NCBI GenBank assembly: GCA_937903095.1
Contig: CALCZN010000047.1
Span: forward strand, 1-5,769
Direction of reading: 5' to 3'
DNA: 5,769 nt
Origin: Zeimonas sp937903095
GTDB taxonomy: Bacteria > Pseudomonadota > Gammaproteobacteria > Burkholderiales > Burkholderiaceae_E
Part shown: positions 5,033 through 5,769 of the stretch, in pieces
How the letters are laid out: every line of letters begins with the position of its first letter
Numbering within the stretch: the first letter of the stretch is position 1
The notes under the pieces: generated by a model
Databases searched by the model: none
Seen by the model: only the letters and a program-made list of their open reading frames with translations
Told to the model about the DNA's origin: nothing
Made by a program: the position numbers and the translations under genes

Positions 5033-5769
5033 TCAGAAGCCCCGCGCCGGCGTCGCGATCCGACCGCCGCCGTCGGCCACCAGCACCGCGCCGGTGACGA
5101 AAGAGGCCTCGTCGCTCGCCAGGAAGCGGATGCACGCGGCCATCTCCTCGGGCCGGGCCAGGCGCCGCAGCGCCAGCCGCGAGGCCAGCGCTTCGGTCTC
5201 CTGCGCGACGCTGCGGCCCGACTTGCGGGCCGCCTCCTGCAGTTCGGCTTCGGCCATCGCGGTGGCGGTCCAGCCGGGGCACAGGCAGTTGGCGCGGATG
5301 CCGTCCACGCCGTGGGCGAAAGCGATGTTGCGGGTGTACGCGACCACGCCGGCCTTGGCTGGCGCATAGCTCGCGCTGCCGGGCGTGGAGTTGAAGGCCG
5401 CCACCGAAGCGACGTTGACGATTGCGCCGCCGCCGGCTGCGCGCATCAGCGGAATCGCGGCGCGGCACACGCGCATCGTGCCGGTGAGGTTGACCGCGAG
5501 CATGCGCTCCCAAGTGGCGTCCTCGACGTCGACGGGGTCGTCGGCCGCAACGACGCCGGCCGCGTTGACGACGATGTGCGGGCCGCCCGCGCGGCGTGCG
5601 GCGTCGATGGCCGCGTCGACGTCGTGCTGCAGCGTGACGTCGCCGACGACTGCGGTCACGCCGTCGCGCGCCGCGGCGCTCGCGCGGTCGAAGGCGACGA
5701 CCCGGATGCCGTCGGCGACGAAACGCTCGACAGTGGCCGCGCCGATGCCGCTGGCCGCTCCGGCCACCA
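5033..5769 (-). CDS. Short-chain dehydrogenase/reductase (SDR) family oxidoreductase, N-terminus beyond the window
   Basis: A cytoplasmic NAD(P)-dependent oxidoreductase of the classical SDR type (FabG-like fold). Counting from the first whole codon (5767), the cofactor loop is AGAASGIG (2-9), normally TGxxxGxG, so Ala replaces the usual Thr. Asp27 at the end of the second strand (VAFDR) favours NAD(H) over NADP(H). DV at 43-44 and NAAG at 68-71 are the next conserved elements. The catalytic set is complete: Asn93, Ser121 (NVASVAAF), Tyr134 and Lys138 (YAPAK). The C-terminus has the common PGWTATAM and DGG elements. The GTG at 5767 is not a credible start because the first beta strand would be missing; a few residues must lie beyond the edge. 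It is on the same strand as the transporter but separated from it by 89 bp with a promoter, so joint regulation is uncertain. Substrate cannot be told from the sequence. Confidence 0.93.
   Translation of the reverse strand, partial: VAGAASGIGAATVERFVADGIRVVAFDRASAAARDGVTAVVGDVTLQHDVDAAIDAARRAGGPHIVVNAAGVVAADDPVDVEDATWERMLAVNLTGTMRVCRAAIPLMRAAGGGAIVNVASVAAFNSTPGSASYAPAKAGVVAYTRNIAFAHGVDGIRANCLCPGWTATAMAEAELQEAARKSGRSVAQETEALASRLALRRLARPEEMAACIRFLASDEASFVTGAVLVADGGGRIATPARGF

Noticed and set aside
5021..5045. Possible terminator after the SDR stop (GCTTCTGAAGC flanked by GGG and CCC)
   Set aside because: The perfect part leaves a one-base loop, or a three-pair stem if opened to five bases. The outer arms need a two-base bulge, and no T-run follows on the minus strand.
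2457..5369. A 970-codon open frame on the plus strand
   Set aside because: It lies antisense to the whole binding-protein, livG, livF and SDR region. It is rich in Arg, Ala, Gly and His with no recognisable domain, as expected of the complementary frame of high-GC genes.
5033..5767. GTG at 5767 as the true start of the SDR
   Set aside because: It would begin directly at the cofactor loop and omit the first beta strand; two further bases of the preceding codon are in the window and the frame is open at the edge.

Overview
The window is GC-rich DNA whose convincing genes all lie on the minus strand. Gene style, codon use, and a high-affinity branched-chain amino-acid (HAAT/Liv) type ABC transporter next to an HDAC-like deacetylase suggest a betaproteobacterium, most likely of the Burkholderiales. 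This placement is inferred from composition and gene style, not from a marker gene.

Reading in the direction of transcription (from high to low coordinates), the window opens inside a short-chain dehydrogenase/reductase (SDR; 5769-5033, N-terminus beyond the edge). An 89-bp gap (4944-5032) follows, carrying a good sigma70-type promoter (TTGACA, 17-bp spacer, TAGCAT) and an inverted repeat over its -10 region. Then comes a complete five-gene ABC importer: a periplasmic substrate-binding protein with a Tat-like signal (4943-3612), a LivG-type ATPase (3572-2856), a LivF-type ATPase (2856-2152), a LivH-type permease (2152-1286) and a LivM-type permease (1289-300). After 37 nt, the start of a class II histone-deacetylase/acetylpolyamine-amidohydrolase family enzyme (262-1, C-terminus beyond the edge) follows.

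The four genes from livG to livM are joined by TGATG or ATGA overlaps, so they are almost certainly co-translated. The deacetylase is close enough to be the sixth gene of the unit. A plausible reading, which is inference, is that the importer takes up an N-acylated or amino-acid-like compound which the deacetylase then hydrolyses in the cytoplasm. The SDR lies upstream of the promoter and may belong to a different transcript.

The system as a whole is a recognisable family and not an obviously new one. The points most worth a second look are the exact 15-bp tandem duplication of the ribosome-binding site plus start codon of the binding protein, the promoter/operator architecture, the degenerate signature motif in the LivG-type ATPase, the pairing of transporter and deacetylase, and a 14-codon mini-ORF bridging livM and the deacetylase. 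There is no RNA gene, CRISPR array or insertion sequence, and no stretch over 300 bases lacks a gene.
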